Below, piece after piece: positions 42,226 to 49,791 of a DNA stretch of 64,000 bases. The stretch lies in NCBI GenBank assembly GCA_045660265.1, contig JAZRDM010000033.1, forward strand, positions 1 through 64,000, in the 5' to 3' direction. The DNA comes from Scatosoma sp045660265 (lineage in GTDB: Bacteria; Bacillota; Clostridia; Christensenellales; Borkfalkiaceae). The notes below the pieces were generated by a model, which saw only the letters and a program-made list of their open reading frames with translations, was not told the origin of the DNA and did not search any database. Made by a program: the position numbers and the translations under genes. How positions within the stretch are numbered: the first letter of the stretch is position 1; each line of letters opens with the position of its first letter.

Positions 42226-42305
42226 GTCTTAAGGGTAGGTCTAATAGACTTTTTTATCGTTTTTAGAATTTTTTTTGCTTGTTTTTAAAGAGTTTTACTC
42301 TCTTG

Positions 42306-43634
42306 TTACTTATTAAGTAACTTTTTTTCCGCGAGAATGTGCATTGCGCATTCGATACGCTTTTTCATCATTGCGCAAGTCGTTTCATACGGTTCGTCAA
42401 TGTCGCCGTTGAAATGATAGTTGTTTGCACTGCAACCACCCGAACAAATAAACTTCGCAAAACAGCCGTCGCATTTCTTTCTTGTGAATAAACAAGAATT
42501 TTTAAATTTCTCGCGTAAGTCGGGACGGACAATTCCGTCTTTTACGTTACCCATTAAGAAGTTTTTATCCCCTGCAAATTGATGGCAAGGATATAAGTCG
42601 CCGTTGGGAACAACCGAGAAATATTCGTTGCCTGCACCGCACGCGGATACCTTTTTAGAAAGGCAAGGCCCGCCCTCTAAATCTACGTTGAAATGGAAGA
42701 AATTAAAACCTTGTCCATTTGCATAGCGTTTTAAATATTCGTCGCAAAGCGTTTCGTATTCTTGTTCGATAGCGCCGATATGTTCGTCTTTGATTTGTAA
42801 ATCGGGAATTTCCGTAACAACGGGCTCCATGGAAATGGAATCGACGCCTTGGTCTGCAATAAAGAGTACGTCTTTGGCGAAATCGAGATTTTTTGCCGTG
42901 AACGTACCGCGGACATAGTAGCTCTTATCGCCGCGCATAGAGATGAATTTTTTGATTTTATCGATAATTAACGCGTACGTGCCTTTGCCATTGATGGATT
43001 TACGAATAGCGTCGTGCACTTCCGGACGTCCGTCGAGCGATAATACCACGTTTTCCATTTCTTCGTTGAAAAATTCAATCGTCTTATCATCTAAAAGCAA
43101 GGCGTTCGTCGTTGTGGTAAATAAGAATTTCTTACCTACTTTTGCGCCCTCTTCTTTTGCGTAATAAACCGTTTGTTTTAAAACGTCTAAGTTCATCAAA
43201 GGCTCGCCACCGAAAAAGTCCATTTCGAGAACTTTTCTGTTTCCGCTGTTTTTCAACAGGAAATCAACCGCCGCCTTAGCCGTTTCAAAGCTCATGCTTT
43301 CGCGCTTAGCGTGGTATGCCCCCTCGTCCGCAAAGCAATAACGGCAACGGAAGTTACAATCGTGGCAAATATGAATACAAAGCGCCTTAATTTCGTTGCT
43401 TTTCATAGGATACGCTTTGATTTCTTCTTTGTTAAATAAGCCTTGTTCTTTCAACGCTTCTACGTCGGACAAGATTTCTTGAATTTGCTCGTCCGTGATA
43501 TAGCTTATATCGACGTTTTGCCCCTCTTCCTTCGCTTTAAGGAAATCGGCGGTGGCGGTATCGCACTCGTGCAACGAGCCGCTGCCTACGTCGAAAATGT
43601 AATTTTTGTCTCGATAATTGAAAACGTGTATCAT
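42306..43634 (-). CDS. scfB: SCIFF radical-SAM maturase (CteB-like)
   Basis: Radical-SAM/SPASM enzyme of 442 residues that forms thioether bonds in the adjacent SCIFF peptide. The N-terminal region (1-90) holds the peptide-recognition element. The cluster motif is CNFRCRYCF (CX3CX2C) near residue 102. MDFFGGEPLMNLDVLK follows. The C-terminal SPASM Cys set includes CGAGNEYFSVVPNGDLYPCH and CLFTRKKCDGCFAKFICSGGC, ligating two further [4Fe-4S] clusters. The start at 43634 is chosen to match the family N-terminus (MIHVFNYRDKNYIFDVGSG). Between scfA and this gene is a terminator, so only part of transcripts should reach it. Confidence 0.95.
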   Translation of the reverse strand: MIHVFNYRDKNYIFDVGSGSLHECDTATADFLKAKEEGQNVDISYITDEQIQEILSDVEALKEQGLFNKEEIKAYPMKSNEIKALCIHICHDCNFRCRYCFADEGAYHAKRESMSFETAKAAVDFLLKNSGNRKVLEMDFFGGEPLMNLDVLKQTVYYAKEEGAKVGKKFLFTTTTNALLLDDKTIEFFNEEMENVVLSLDGRPEVHDAIRKSINGKGTYALIIDKIKKFISMRGDKSYYVRGTFTAKNLDFAKDVLFIADQGVDSISMEPVVTEIPDLQIKDEHIGAIEQEYETLCDEYLKRYANGQGFNFFHFNVDLEGGPCLSKKVSACGAGNEYFSVVPNGDLYPCHQFAGDKNFLMGNVKDGIVRPDLREKFKNSCLFTRKKCDGCFAKFICSGGCSANNYHFNGDIDEPYETTCAMMKKRIECAMHILAEKKLLNK

Positions 43635-43776
43635 AATAAATCTTTCTCTTTTTTTGTGAGGTTTTAGTATGTTTTTGAATGTGTTTTTCGCCGTAAAAAC
43701 AACTAATCTAATACGCAAAATCGAGCGAGCTTATTCCGCTCACCCGAACCATATGCTTTGTATGCTTTTTTACGGC

Positions 43777-43818
43777 AAAAAACGGCGCAGAAGGTCGCGG
43801 CCCTTGCGCCGAGCTTTT
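43777..43818 (-). terminator. Attenuating terminator between scfA and its maturase
   Basis: CGGCGCA (43783-43789) pairs with TGCGCCG (43805-43811), with an inner AGG/CCT pairing; on the minus strand it is followed by TTTTTTGCC. It would keep peptide mRNA more abundant than maturase mRNA. Confidence 0.85.
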
Positions 43819-43834
43819 TAGCCTTAGCGTTTAA

Positions 43835-43987
43835 TTATTTACGTTCGATTTTTTCTTCTCTCGTAATTCTTTCGCAAGATTGGTTGCCTACCGTGCAGCT
43901 CGTTTTACAAGCGGATTGGCAGGTACTTCTGCATTCGCCGCAGCCCGTAACTTTCTTATCTTGAGGTTTTGCAATCGTTTTAATCAT
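43835..43987 (-). CDS. scfA: SCIFF peptide (six Cys in forty-five residues)
   Basis: A 50-residue ribosomal peptide too short for ordinary gene calling. Its six Cys are at 16, 19, 23, 27, 31 and 38, within GCGECRSTCQSACKTSC followed by TVGNQSCE. This is the almost invariant SCIFF core of Clostridia. GGAG lies upstream of the ATG. The peptide is the substrate of the downstream radical-SAM maturase, which adds a thioether crosslink; the final function remains unknown in the field. Position upstream of secDF and downstream of yajC is the conserved arrangement. Confidence 0.96.
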   Translation of the reverse strand: MIKTIAKPQDKKVTGCGECRSTCQSACKTSCTVGNQSCERITREEKIERK

Positions 43988-44022
43988 AGCAATTTCTCCT
44001 ATACTATAAATTTGATAGTACT

Positions 44023-44051
44023 ATTATAATACACTTTTTTGGAAATTGCAA
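44023..44051 (-). promoter_or_regulatory. Promoter of scfA
   Basis: Minus strand TTGCAA (44046-44051), 17 bases, TATAAT (44023-44028), giving a short leader before the scfA ribosome-binding site. Confidence 0.8.
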
Positions 44052-44091
44052 GCAGTTTACGCAACTTTTTTTAGACATTATCATTTCTGTA

Positions 44092-44481
44092 TTATCTAAA
44101 AACGTTGACACTGACCATTCCCATAACCGCGCCCGCCGCCGCACAATAGGCAATTTCGGCAAAAATAAGCCAACCTAACGCCACGCCGCCGCCTAAGAAA
44201 GAAAAGGCAAAGGTGGTAAGCATGGTCGCGACGACGCCGATTATTCCCCCTTTCATCCACCCTTTTTCTTCGCGCACAGAACTGAAGACCGCCAACGCGA
44301 TAGAAAGTATTTTTAGCGTTTGATTGACAGGCAAAATTGCACTATCGGGAATATCGGAAAACAATAAAATAAGCGAAAAAACGAGCGCAAATAACACACT
44401 AAAGAGCAAAGATAACACGCCGCCTTTTATAACCTGCATAAAAAAAGAGGTTTGCGTGTGCGGATTTTGATGATAGGACAT
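44092..44481 (-). CDS. TIGR04086-family membrane protein
   Basis: A 129-residue protein with four hydrophobic segments (about 16-39, 47-62, 72-95 and 98-122). Such proteins sit between yajC and scfA in many Clostridia, as here. The start at 44481 is chosen because GGAGGTG lies seven bases upstream; a GTG three codons earlier falls inside the yajC terminator. That terminator's 3' arm contains the ribosome-binding site (see findings). Function is unknown; the neighbourhood suggests a link to protein export or SCIFF. Confidence 0.85.
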   Translation of the reverse strand: MSYHQNPHTQTSFFMQVIKGGVLSLLFSVLFALVFSLILLFSDIPDSAILPVNQTLKILSIALAVFSSVREEKGWMKGGIIGVVATMLTTFAFSFLGGGVALGWLIFAEIAYCAAAGAVMGMVSVNVFR

Positions 44482-44520
44482 AAAAAACACCTCCGCAATA
44501 TCGTATGCGAAGGCGTTTTA
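44482..44520 (-). terminator. Terminator of yajC overlapping the next gene's ribosome-binding site
   Basis: A 13-base stem, AAACGCCTTCGCA (44518-44506) with TGCGGAGGTGTTT (44497-44485), including G-U pairs, then TTTTTT just before the ATG at 44481. The second arm holds GGAGGTG, the ribosome-binding site of the membrane protein gene. Confidence 0.88.
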
Positions 44521-44529
44521 TTTTAGAAC

Positions 44530-44919
44530 TTATTCGGCTTTTTCTTCCGTTTCTTCTTTAGCTGTTTCTTGATCTTCTTCTTTGGGTTCTTCTTTCTTTG
44601 CTTGCGCATCCGTTTGATACACAGCTTGCTTGTCGAATTTAATATACGACTTGCCGTGTGCTTCCGAGCCCGTTTCTAATACGAAGGTGTTATCTTCATG
44701 GTTTACTTCTACAACGATACCGCAAATACCGCCAATCGTTTTTACCTTGTTACCAGGGCCGATTGCGTTAAGCATATCTTGCGTTTCTTGCGCTCTCTTT
44801 TTTTGCGAACGAGAGTTTAATACCATCATAACGACCATTACGCCGATAAGAAGAACGACCATTACCCACGATAACGTGTCATTGCCTTGAGTTGCATCCG
44901 TTAATAAATTAAAAAGCAT
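44530..44919 (-). CDS. yajC: Preprotein translocase subunit YajC
   Basis: A 129-residue SecDF accessory protein with one membrane helix (about 16-38, SWVMVVLLIGVMVVMMVLN). Next come the cytoplasmic YajC domain (MLNAIGPGNKVKTIGGICGIVVEV) and a long Glu/Lys-rich tail (KEEPKEEDQETAKEETEE). The start at 44919 follows AAGGAG; a longer frame has no ribosome-binding site. The order tgt-yajC-secDF is conserved across bacteria. Confidence 0.95.
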   Translation of the reverse strand: MLFNLLTDATQGNDTLSWVMVVLLIGVMVVMMVLNSRSQKKRAQETQDMLNAIGPGNKVKTIGGICGIVVEVNHEDNTFVLETGSEAHGKSYIKFDKQAVYQTDAQAKKEEPKEEDQETAKEETEEKAE

Positions 44920-45142
44920 TTTTATTCTCCTTTTCTTTACGAAAATATTTTTGTATATTATTATCATACCCTTTTTTAAAGGGTTTGGCAAGTGTTTGCC
45001 TTATATTTTTAAAAAATTTGGTAATTATCGCCAATTTTTGCTTATTTTGGCTTCCTTATTATATATAAATAATACAAGTAAAATTAAACTTGAAGATAGT
45101 TTTTTAGCCTAAATAACCGGGTTGCCACAGCTTGACAATGTA

Positions 45143-46273
45143 TTACCATTTTCCAGAGCCACCATATTTCTTATAAAACTCTCTCGTGTAATCCTTGACG
45201 TATCCGCCCAAGATGGAGTCGCGTAAACCTTTCATCAATTTATGAAGGAAGGTGATGTTATGCAAACTCAGCAACATAGCGCCGTACATTTCATTAACGT
45301 TAATTAAATGGCGCAAGTATGCTTTGGTATAATTTTTACAGCAATAGCAATCGCACTCTTCGTCTAACGGCGAGAAATCTTCTTTAAATTTCCCGTTGCG
45401 GACAACGACTCTTCCATGCGAGGTCATTGCCGTACCGTTACGCGCAATTCTTGTTGCCAACACGCAGTCGAACATATCCACGCCGCGAAGGGTGCCTTCG
45501 ATTAAGCAGTCGGGCGAACCTACCCCCATCAAATATCTGGGAACGTCCGTAGGAAGCTTGGGTTGTAAGTCTTCTAACAATTCGTACATTAAAGGCTTGG
45601 GTTCGCCAACTGACAAACCGCCGATTGCAATACCATGCTTGACAAACGGCAAGGTACGCTCTAAACTTTCCGCGCGCAAGTCTTTATACATATTGCCTTG
45701 CACGATAGGGAAAAGCGCTTGATCGGGCTTATTGTGGAATTTATAGCATCTTTCTAACCAAGCAGCCGTACGAAGCATTGCTTTTTTAGATTGATCGTGC
45801 GTGTAACCGTATTCGCTACACTCGTCAAACGCCATAATGATGTCTGCGCCGAGATTTTGTTCGACCTGCATTGCCTTTTCAGGCGTAAAGAAATGTTTAC
45901 TGCCGTCGACGTTAGACGAGAATTCTACGCCTTCGTCTGTAATTTTATTCAATTTACCAAGCGAAAATACTTGGAAACCGCCGCTATCCGTCAAAATAGG
46001 TTTATCCCAATGCATAAATTTATGCAATCCGCCCGCCTTTTTTACAATTTCGTCGCCCGGGCGCATGTATAAATGATAGGTGTTTGATAAAATAATTTGC
46101 GAGCCCGCTTCCTTTAAATCGCGCGGAAAAACACCCTTTACCGTTGCTTGCGTACCCACCGGCATATACACGGGAGTTTCAATATCCCCGTGCGGCGTGT
46201 GTAAAATACCCGCTCTTGCGCCTGTTTCAGGGTCGGTTTTGATTAGTTCGAATGAAAAAAACTCATTATTCAT
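45143..46273 (-). CDS. tgt: tRNA-guanine transglycosylase (Tgt)
   Basis: Exchanges guanine-34 for preQ1 in tRNAs with GUN anticodons, 376 residues. Active-site motifs: SNTYHLYMRPGDEIV, LTDSGGFQVFSLG (nucleophile region), IMAFDECSEYG, IGGLSVGEPKPLMYELL and MGVGSPDCLIEGTLRGVDMFDCVLATRIARNG. Zinc ligands are in ECDCYCCKNY plus a following His. It lies upstream of yajC with a gap of about 220 bases in which I see no gene. Confidence 0.97.
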   Translation of the reverse strand: MNNEFFSFELIKTDPETGARAGILHTPHGDIETPVYMPVGTQATVKGVFPRDLKEAGSQIILSNTYHLYMRPGDEIVKKAGGLHKFMHWDKPILTDSGGFQVFSLGKLNKITDEGVEFSSNVDGSKHFFTPEKAMQVEQNLGADIIMAFDECSEYGYTHDQSKKAMLRTAAWLERCYKFHNKPDQALFPIVQGNMYKDLRAESLERTLPFVKHGIAIGGLSVGEPKPLMYELLEDLQPKLPTDVPRYLMGVGSPDCLIEGTLRGVDMFDCVLATRIARNGTAMTSHGRVVVRNGKFKEDFSPLDEECDCYCCKNYTKAYLRHLINVNEMYGAMLLSLHNITFLHKLMKGLRDSILGGYVKDYTREFYKKYGGSGKW

Positions 46274-46316
46274 ATTTTTTTTACTCTTTTTGCGTTATTT
46301 CTTTTTTTACCCGTTT

Positions 46317-46345
46317 AGTATAGCATATTTGATAAAAAAACGCAA
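46317..46345 (-). promoter_or_regulatory. Promoter of tgt
   Basis: Minus strand TTGCGT (46340-46345), 17 bases, TATACT (46317-46322). Confidence 0.7.
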
Positions 46346-46454
46346 TCCTTTTTTTAGCTTTTTAAATTTATTCGGTATATTCACATATTTTATACATTTA
46401 TTCATAAAAATAAAAAAAATTAAAAAAAAACTTTAAAAAATATGCAAAAAACAT

Positions 46455-46483
46455 TTGACATTGTGAATAAATAGTCATATAAT
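46455..46483 (+). promoter_or_regulatory. Consensus promoter of the amino-acid ABC importer
   Basis: TTGACA (46455-46460), 17 bases, TATAAT (46478-46483), both exact consensus. Predicts strong expression of the binding protein, whose codon use is also strongly biased. Confidence 0.93.
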
Positions 46484-46529
46484 AAGTTCATCAATTTTAT
46501 GAAACTATTTTTTTAGGAGCTATATTATC

Positions 46530-47402
46530 ATGAAAAAAGCACTCATCAAAACTTTGGCACTTTCTTTAGCAGCAGTTTCTTGCATGGCTTTCGCTTCTTG
46601 TAACGTTACGACGACGACCGATACGGACGCATTAAAGCTTATCGATATCGAATTAACCCAAGAAGAATATGCATTTGCTGTCAACAAGAACAACGCAGAA
46701 CTTCTTAGCAGCGCAAACGAATATCTGGCTGAAATTAAGAGCAACGGTCAATTTGACGCAATCGTAAACAAGTGGTTCGGCGAAGGCGACGCTCCTGTTG
46801 GATACGAAGCTGGTACGTACGACGAAACGAAAGATCAATTGGTTATCATTACCAACACCCCCTTCGAACCTTTCGAATACACGGGCGACGACGGTAAATA
46901 CTACGGTATCGATATGGAATTGATGGTTGGTTTTGCTGATTACCTTGATAAAGAATTCTGCATTATCGAACACTTAGATTTCGATACCATCTGCGATAAG
47001 GCTAACGAATACACGAACGGCGTTGTTGCTGCAGGTCTTACGGTTTCGGAAGACCGCGCTGAAGTTGTAAACTTCACGAACAGCTACTACTCGGCAAGCC
47101 AAAAGCTTATCGTTGCTGGTAACGATACGAAATTCGACGCTTGTCAAACGGCTGCTGACGTTGAAGCAATTTTGAAATCGCTTGATAAGACGACGACAAT
47201 TGGTTACCAAAACGGTACGACTGGTGCTTACTATGTAAACGGCGACGCTGATTGGGGCTTCGATGGTTTCAACGTAACCCCCTCCGGTTTCAGAACGGCA
47301 GCTCTTGCAGCACAAGCTTTGGTTAATGGTAACATTCAATACGTAATCGTTGACGCAGCACCTGCAAAAGCAATCGTTAGCAAGCTTAACGCAATGAACT
47401 AA
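46530..47402 (+). CDS. Amino-acid-binding lipoprotein, circularly permuted SBP_bac_3 type
   Basis: A 290-residue substrate-binding protein. Signal peptide with lipobox ending FASC (Cys24). Residues about 36-86 (LTQEEYAFAVNKNNAELL, then GQFDAIVNKWFGEG) match what is normally the C-terminal end of family-3 binding proteins such as GlnH. Residues 103-290 begin LVIITNTPFEPFEY, the usual N-terminal strand, pass through GIDMELMVGFADYL and AAGLTVSEDRAEVVNF (R176 is the expected carboxylate-binding Arg), and stop at GNIQYVIVDAAPAKAI. That point lies just before the crossover that normally leads to the end segment. So the order of segments is permuted. It is the first gene of an importer operon; ligand probably an amino acid. 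Confidence 0.88.
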   Translation: MKKALIKTLALSLAAVSCMAFASCNVTTTTDTDALKLIDIELTQEEYAFAVNKNNAELLSSANEYLAEIKSNGQFDAIVNKWFGEGDAPVGYEAGTYDETKDQLVIITNTPFEPFEYTGDDGKYYGIDMELMVGFADYLDKEFCIIEHLDFDTICDKANEYTNGVVAAGLTVSEDRAEVVNFTNSYYSASQKLIVAGNDTKFDACQTAADVEAILKSLDKTTTIGYQNGTTGAYYVNGDADWGFDGFNVTPSGFRTAALAAQALVNGNIQYVIVDAAPAKAIVSKLNAMN

Positions 47403-47423
47403 TTTCAACAAATTGTATATTAG

Positions 47424-47458
47424 AAGTTCCTCGTTTCTCTGAATCGAGGAACTTTTTA
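47424..47458 (+). terminator. Attenuating terminator between binding protein and permease
   Basis: AAGTTCCTCG (47424-47433) pairs with CGAGGAACTT (47445-47454), followed by TTTTT. It should favour the binding protein over the membrane parts, as is usual for such importers. Confidence 0.88.
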
Positions 47459-47473
47459 AGGAGTTTAAATATT

Positions 47474-48187
47474 ATGAGTTTTGAAAGTTTCGCTTTGAGA
47501 TGGGACTTGTTCTGGTCGAAAGCCGTTCAGCCTGTCTTTTACGAAAAAATATTAGAAGGCTTGCAAAATACCTTCTTGATTGCCGTGATTGGTTTTGCAA
47601 TCGGGTTTTTATTAGGTACTGTTTTAGCTGTTTTTAAACTTTTACCCAGCAACAGTAAAGCAGGCAAAATTTTAGGCGGTTTTTCCGACGTTTATATCGC
47701 TATGTTCCGCGGTACGCCAATGGTTGTGCAATTGCTTGTTGCCTATTACGTTTTATTGCCTATCTTCGCATTAAAAGCACCTGCATTAACTGTAGCCGAA
47801 ATTATGTTCGGTTTAAACAGCGCTGCATACGTTTGCGAAATTATGCGAAGCGGTATTCTTTCCGTGGACCAAGGACAAATGGAGGCAGGCAGAAGCGTTG
47901 GGTTAACGTATATGCAAACAATGTTCCGTATCGTTTTCCCGCAAGCTATTAAAAATATCCTTCCTACGCTTGGCAACGAATTGATTATGTTGATTAAAGA
48001 AACATCCGTCGTTTCTTTGGTAGGTGCAACGGATTTGTTCTGCGCATTCCAATATATCGGAAACAACAACTACGAATATATGATTCCTTATTTGATGATG
48101 GCTGTCATTTATATCGTTGTAATTGTTATTCTTACGTTACTAATCAAACTTCTTGAAAGGAGGATGAGAGCAAGTGATAAGCGTTAA
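47474..48187 (+). CDS. Amino-acid ABC transporter permease
   Basis: A 237-residue membrane protein of the HisM/GlnP group. Hydrophobic segments lie at about 30-55, 75-97, 108-128, 170-190 and 205-228. The ATPase-contact motif is SVGLTYMQTMFRIVFPQAIKNILPTLGNELIMLIKETS, matching the EAA loop of this group. It overlaps the ATPase gene by 14 bases, so the two are coupled. GGAG lies upstream of the ATG. Confidence 0.94.
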   Translation: MSFESFALRWDLFWSKAVQPVFYEKILEGLQNTFLIAVIGFAIGFLLGTVLAVFKLLPSNSKAGKILGGFSDVYIAMFRGTPMVVQLLVAYYVLLPIFALKAPALTVAEIMFGLNSAAYVCEIMRSGILSVDQGQMEAGRSVGLTYMQTMFRIVFPQAIKNILPTLGNELIMLIKETSVVSLVGATDLFCAFQYIGNNNYEYMIPYLMMAVIYIVVIVILTLLIKLLERRMRASDKR

Positions 48188-49097
48188 AAACATATATAAA
48201 AGCTTTGGGCAGGTAGAAGTGCTTAAAGGCGTAAACTGCGATATCAATAAAGGCGAAAAAGTTGTTATTATTGGGCCTTCCGGCAGCGGTAAAAGTACTC
48301 TTTTGCGTTGTATGAACCTCTTAGAAACCCCTACTTTTGGTGAAATTTGGTTAGAAGACAAATTACTCACCCCTATCGATCCTTACTTGCATTATGACGT
48401 AATCCGTCTGTCCAATACCTACAAAACTATGGTTGCAAAAATTAAAGCGGACGGCAGCGAAAGCACGGATGAAGAAATTGACTTAGCTGTTATTAAAGAA
48501 ATCAAAGAAAAAGATTTGTTAAAAAAGAACGAAGGCAAAGCATACAAGGACGAAATTAAAAAGTTGTTTAATCAAAGCTATATCGACATCAACTTAGCAA
48601 GACAAAAGGTTGGTATGGTTTTCCAACAATTTAATTTATTTAACAACCTGACCATCTTAAAGAATTTAACCTTGGCGCCTGTACTCTTAAAATTAAAAAC
48701 GCAAGAGGAAGCAGATAAAAAGGCGATGGAATTACTCGAAAGAATTGGGCTTTCTGAAAAAGCAAACGTTTATCCCTCTACCCTTTCGGGCGGACAAAAG
48801 CAACGTATTGCTATCGTGCGTGCTTTGATGATGGAGCCTGAAGTAATGTTGTTTGACGAACCGACGAGCGCACTCGATCCTGAAATGGTTGGCGAAGTAT
48901 TGGCGTTGATGAAGCAAGTTGCTGACGATGGTATGACCATGGTTATCGTTACACACGAAATGGGCTTTGCCAGAGAAGTGGCTTCGCGTATTATCTTTAT
49001 CGACGAAGGCATCATCAAAGAAGAAAATAACCCTAAAGAATTCTTTGAAAATCCCAAAAACGAAAGATTGCAAGAATTCCTTTCTAAAGTATTGTAA
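48174..49097 (+). CDS. Amino-acid ABC transporter ATPase with large insertion
   Basis: A 307-residue ATPase of the GlnQ/HisP group, longer than the usual 240 or so. Walker A is IGPSGSGKSTLLRCMN (34-42), Q-loop VGMVFQQFNLFNNLT (from 146), signature LSGGQKQRIAIVRALM, Walker B VMLFDEPTSALDPEMVGE and switch His VIVTHEMGFA. About 60 extra residues (roughly 72-140, charged and probably helical, EIKEKDLLKKNEGKAYKDEI) lie between Walker A and the Q-loop. The start is inside the permease gene. Sequence is otherwise a normal, catalytically complete subunit. Confidence 0.93.
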   Translation: MISVKNIYKSFGQVEVLKGVNCDINKGEKVVIIGPSGSGKSTLLRCMNLLETPTFGEIWLEDKLLTPIDPYLHYDVIRLSNTYKTMVAKIKADGSESTDEEIDLAVIKEIKEKDLLKKNEGKAYKDEIKKLFNQSYIDINLARQKVGMVFQQFNLFNNLTILKNLTLAPVLLKLKTQEEADKKAMELLERIGLSEKANVYPSTLSGGQKQRIAIVRALMMEPEVMLFDEPTSALDPEMVGEVLALMKQVADDGMTMVIVTHEMGFAREVASRIIFIDEGIIKEENNPKEFFENPKNERLQEFLSKVL

Positions 49098-49157
49098 GCG
49101 TAAAATTATTAACGTTAGTTTTGCTTGAAAGCATACGTTAAATAGATAGTTTATAAT

Positions 49158-49188
49158 AAAATCCCTCGCTTTATGCGAGGGATTTTTA
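49158..49188. terminator. Terminator of the importer operon
   Basis: AAATCCCTCGC (49159-49169) / GCGAGGGATTT (49175-49185), then T run; lies between convergent genes and may serve both. Confidence 0.92.
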
Positions 49189-49446
49189 CTCTTTCAAAGC
49201 TTCTGTGATAAGTTGTATCGCCGTTTTAAAACCAAACTCATAGCTAGCAAGCAACTCTTCTTTATTCCTATCTGTTTTCAGGTTAATATACTCCGAAAAA
49301 ATACTTCTTTCGTCTATTAAAAGATTTTCATATAAATAATGATATAATTCCCACTCTCTATTTTCCTTTTCACGACAAACCTTCCCATAAGGAAAAGGTT
49401 CATTTTCTTTATGTAAATAATATAATTTTTCAATGATTTTTTCCAT
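49186..49446 (-). CDS. Small protein, possibly DUF6809-like
   Basis: An 86-residue, mostly helical, acidic protein: MEKIIEKLYYLHKENEPFPYG, then NREWELYHYLYENLLID and EELLASYEFGFKTAIQLITEAL. The layout resembles small DUF6809-type proteins of gut Clostridia (short N-terminal helix, C-terminal GF..G helix); this is by recollection only. It has a consensus promoter and is divergent from an XRE regulator. Function unknown. Confidence 0.65.
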   Translation of the reverse strand: MEKIIEKLYYLHKENEPFPYGKVCREKENREWELYHYLYENLLIDERSIFSEYINLKTDRNKEELLASYEFGFKTAIQLITEALKE

Positions 49447-49476
49447 ATTATAGTCTCCAAAACTTTTTTTGCTTTT

Positions 49477-49505
49477 ATTATAGTAAGTTTTTAGCGTACT
49501 GTCAA
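49477..49505 (-). promoter_or_regulatory. Promoter of the small acidic protein gene
   Basis: Minus strand TTGACA (49500-49505), 17 bases, TATAAT (49477-49482), exact consensus. It shares the intergenic region with the XRE promoter. Confidence 0.9.
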
Positions 49506-49527
49506 GTATTAACTGACTGTTTTTCGC

Positions 49528-49539
49528 TATAATTTATAT
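49528..49539 (+). promoter_or_regulatory. -10 box giving a probably leaderless XRE transcript
   Basis: TATAAT at 49528-49533 is only six bases before the ATG at 49540, and no ribosome-binding site is present. A transcript starting at its expected place would begin at or next to the start codon. No good -35 box is visible. Confidence 0.6.
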
Positions 49540-49746
49540 ATGAAATTTACCGAAAGATTTAATGAACTAGTTTCTATATGCGGAAAACCGCAAACGCAAA
49601 TTGCAAAAGAAATAAACGTTTCCAAACAATGCGTAAGCGATTATAAGTCGGGAAAAAGTCTTCCGTCTTTACAAACGCTTTACTTGATTTGTCAATGCTT
49701 GGACGTTACTGCCGATTATTTACTTGGATTATCAGATGAATATTAA
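49540..49746 (+). CDS. XRE-family regulator, probably leaderless
   Basis: A 68-residue Cro/C1-type HTH protein: FTERFNELVSICGKPQTQIAKEINVSKQCVSDYKSGKSLP (HTH) then TLYLICQCLDVTADYLLGLSDEY, the usual C-terminal end of such proteins. It is divergent from the small acidic protein gene and ends in a strong terminator. By arrangement it probably represses its divergent neighbour or itself (inference). Confidence 0.88.
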   Translation: MKFTERFNELVSICGKPQTQIAKEINVSKQCVSDYKSGKSLPSLQTLYLICQCLDVTADYLLGLSDEY

Positions 49747-49780
49747 AAAGAGCAAACCCAACGGTTTGCTCTTTTCTTTT
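49745..49780. terminator. Bidirectional terminator after XRE regulator
   Basis: AAAAGAGCAAACC (49746-49758) / GGTTTGCTCTTTT (49763-49775), 13-base perfect stem, T run beyond. It also faces the 3' end of the exporter gene. Confidence 0.93.
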
Positions 49781-49791
49781 GTTGTAAGCGA

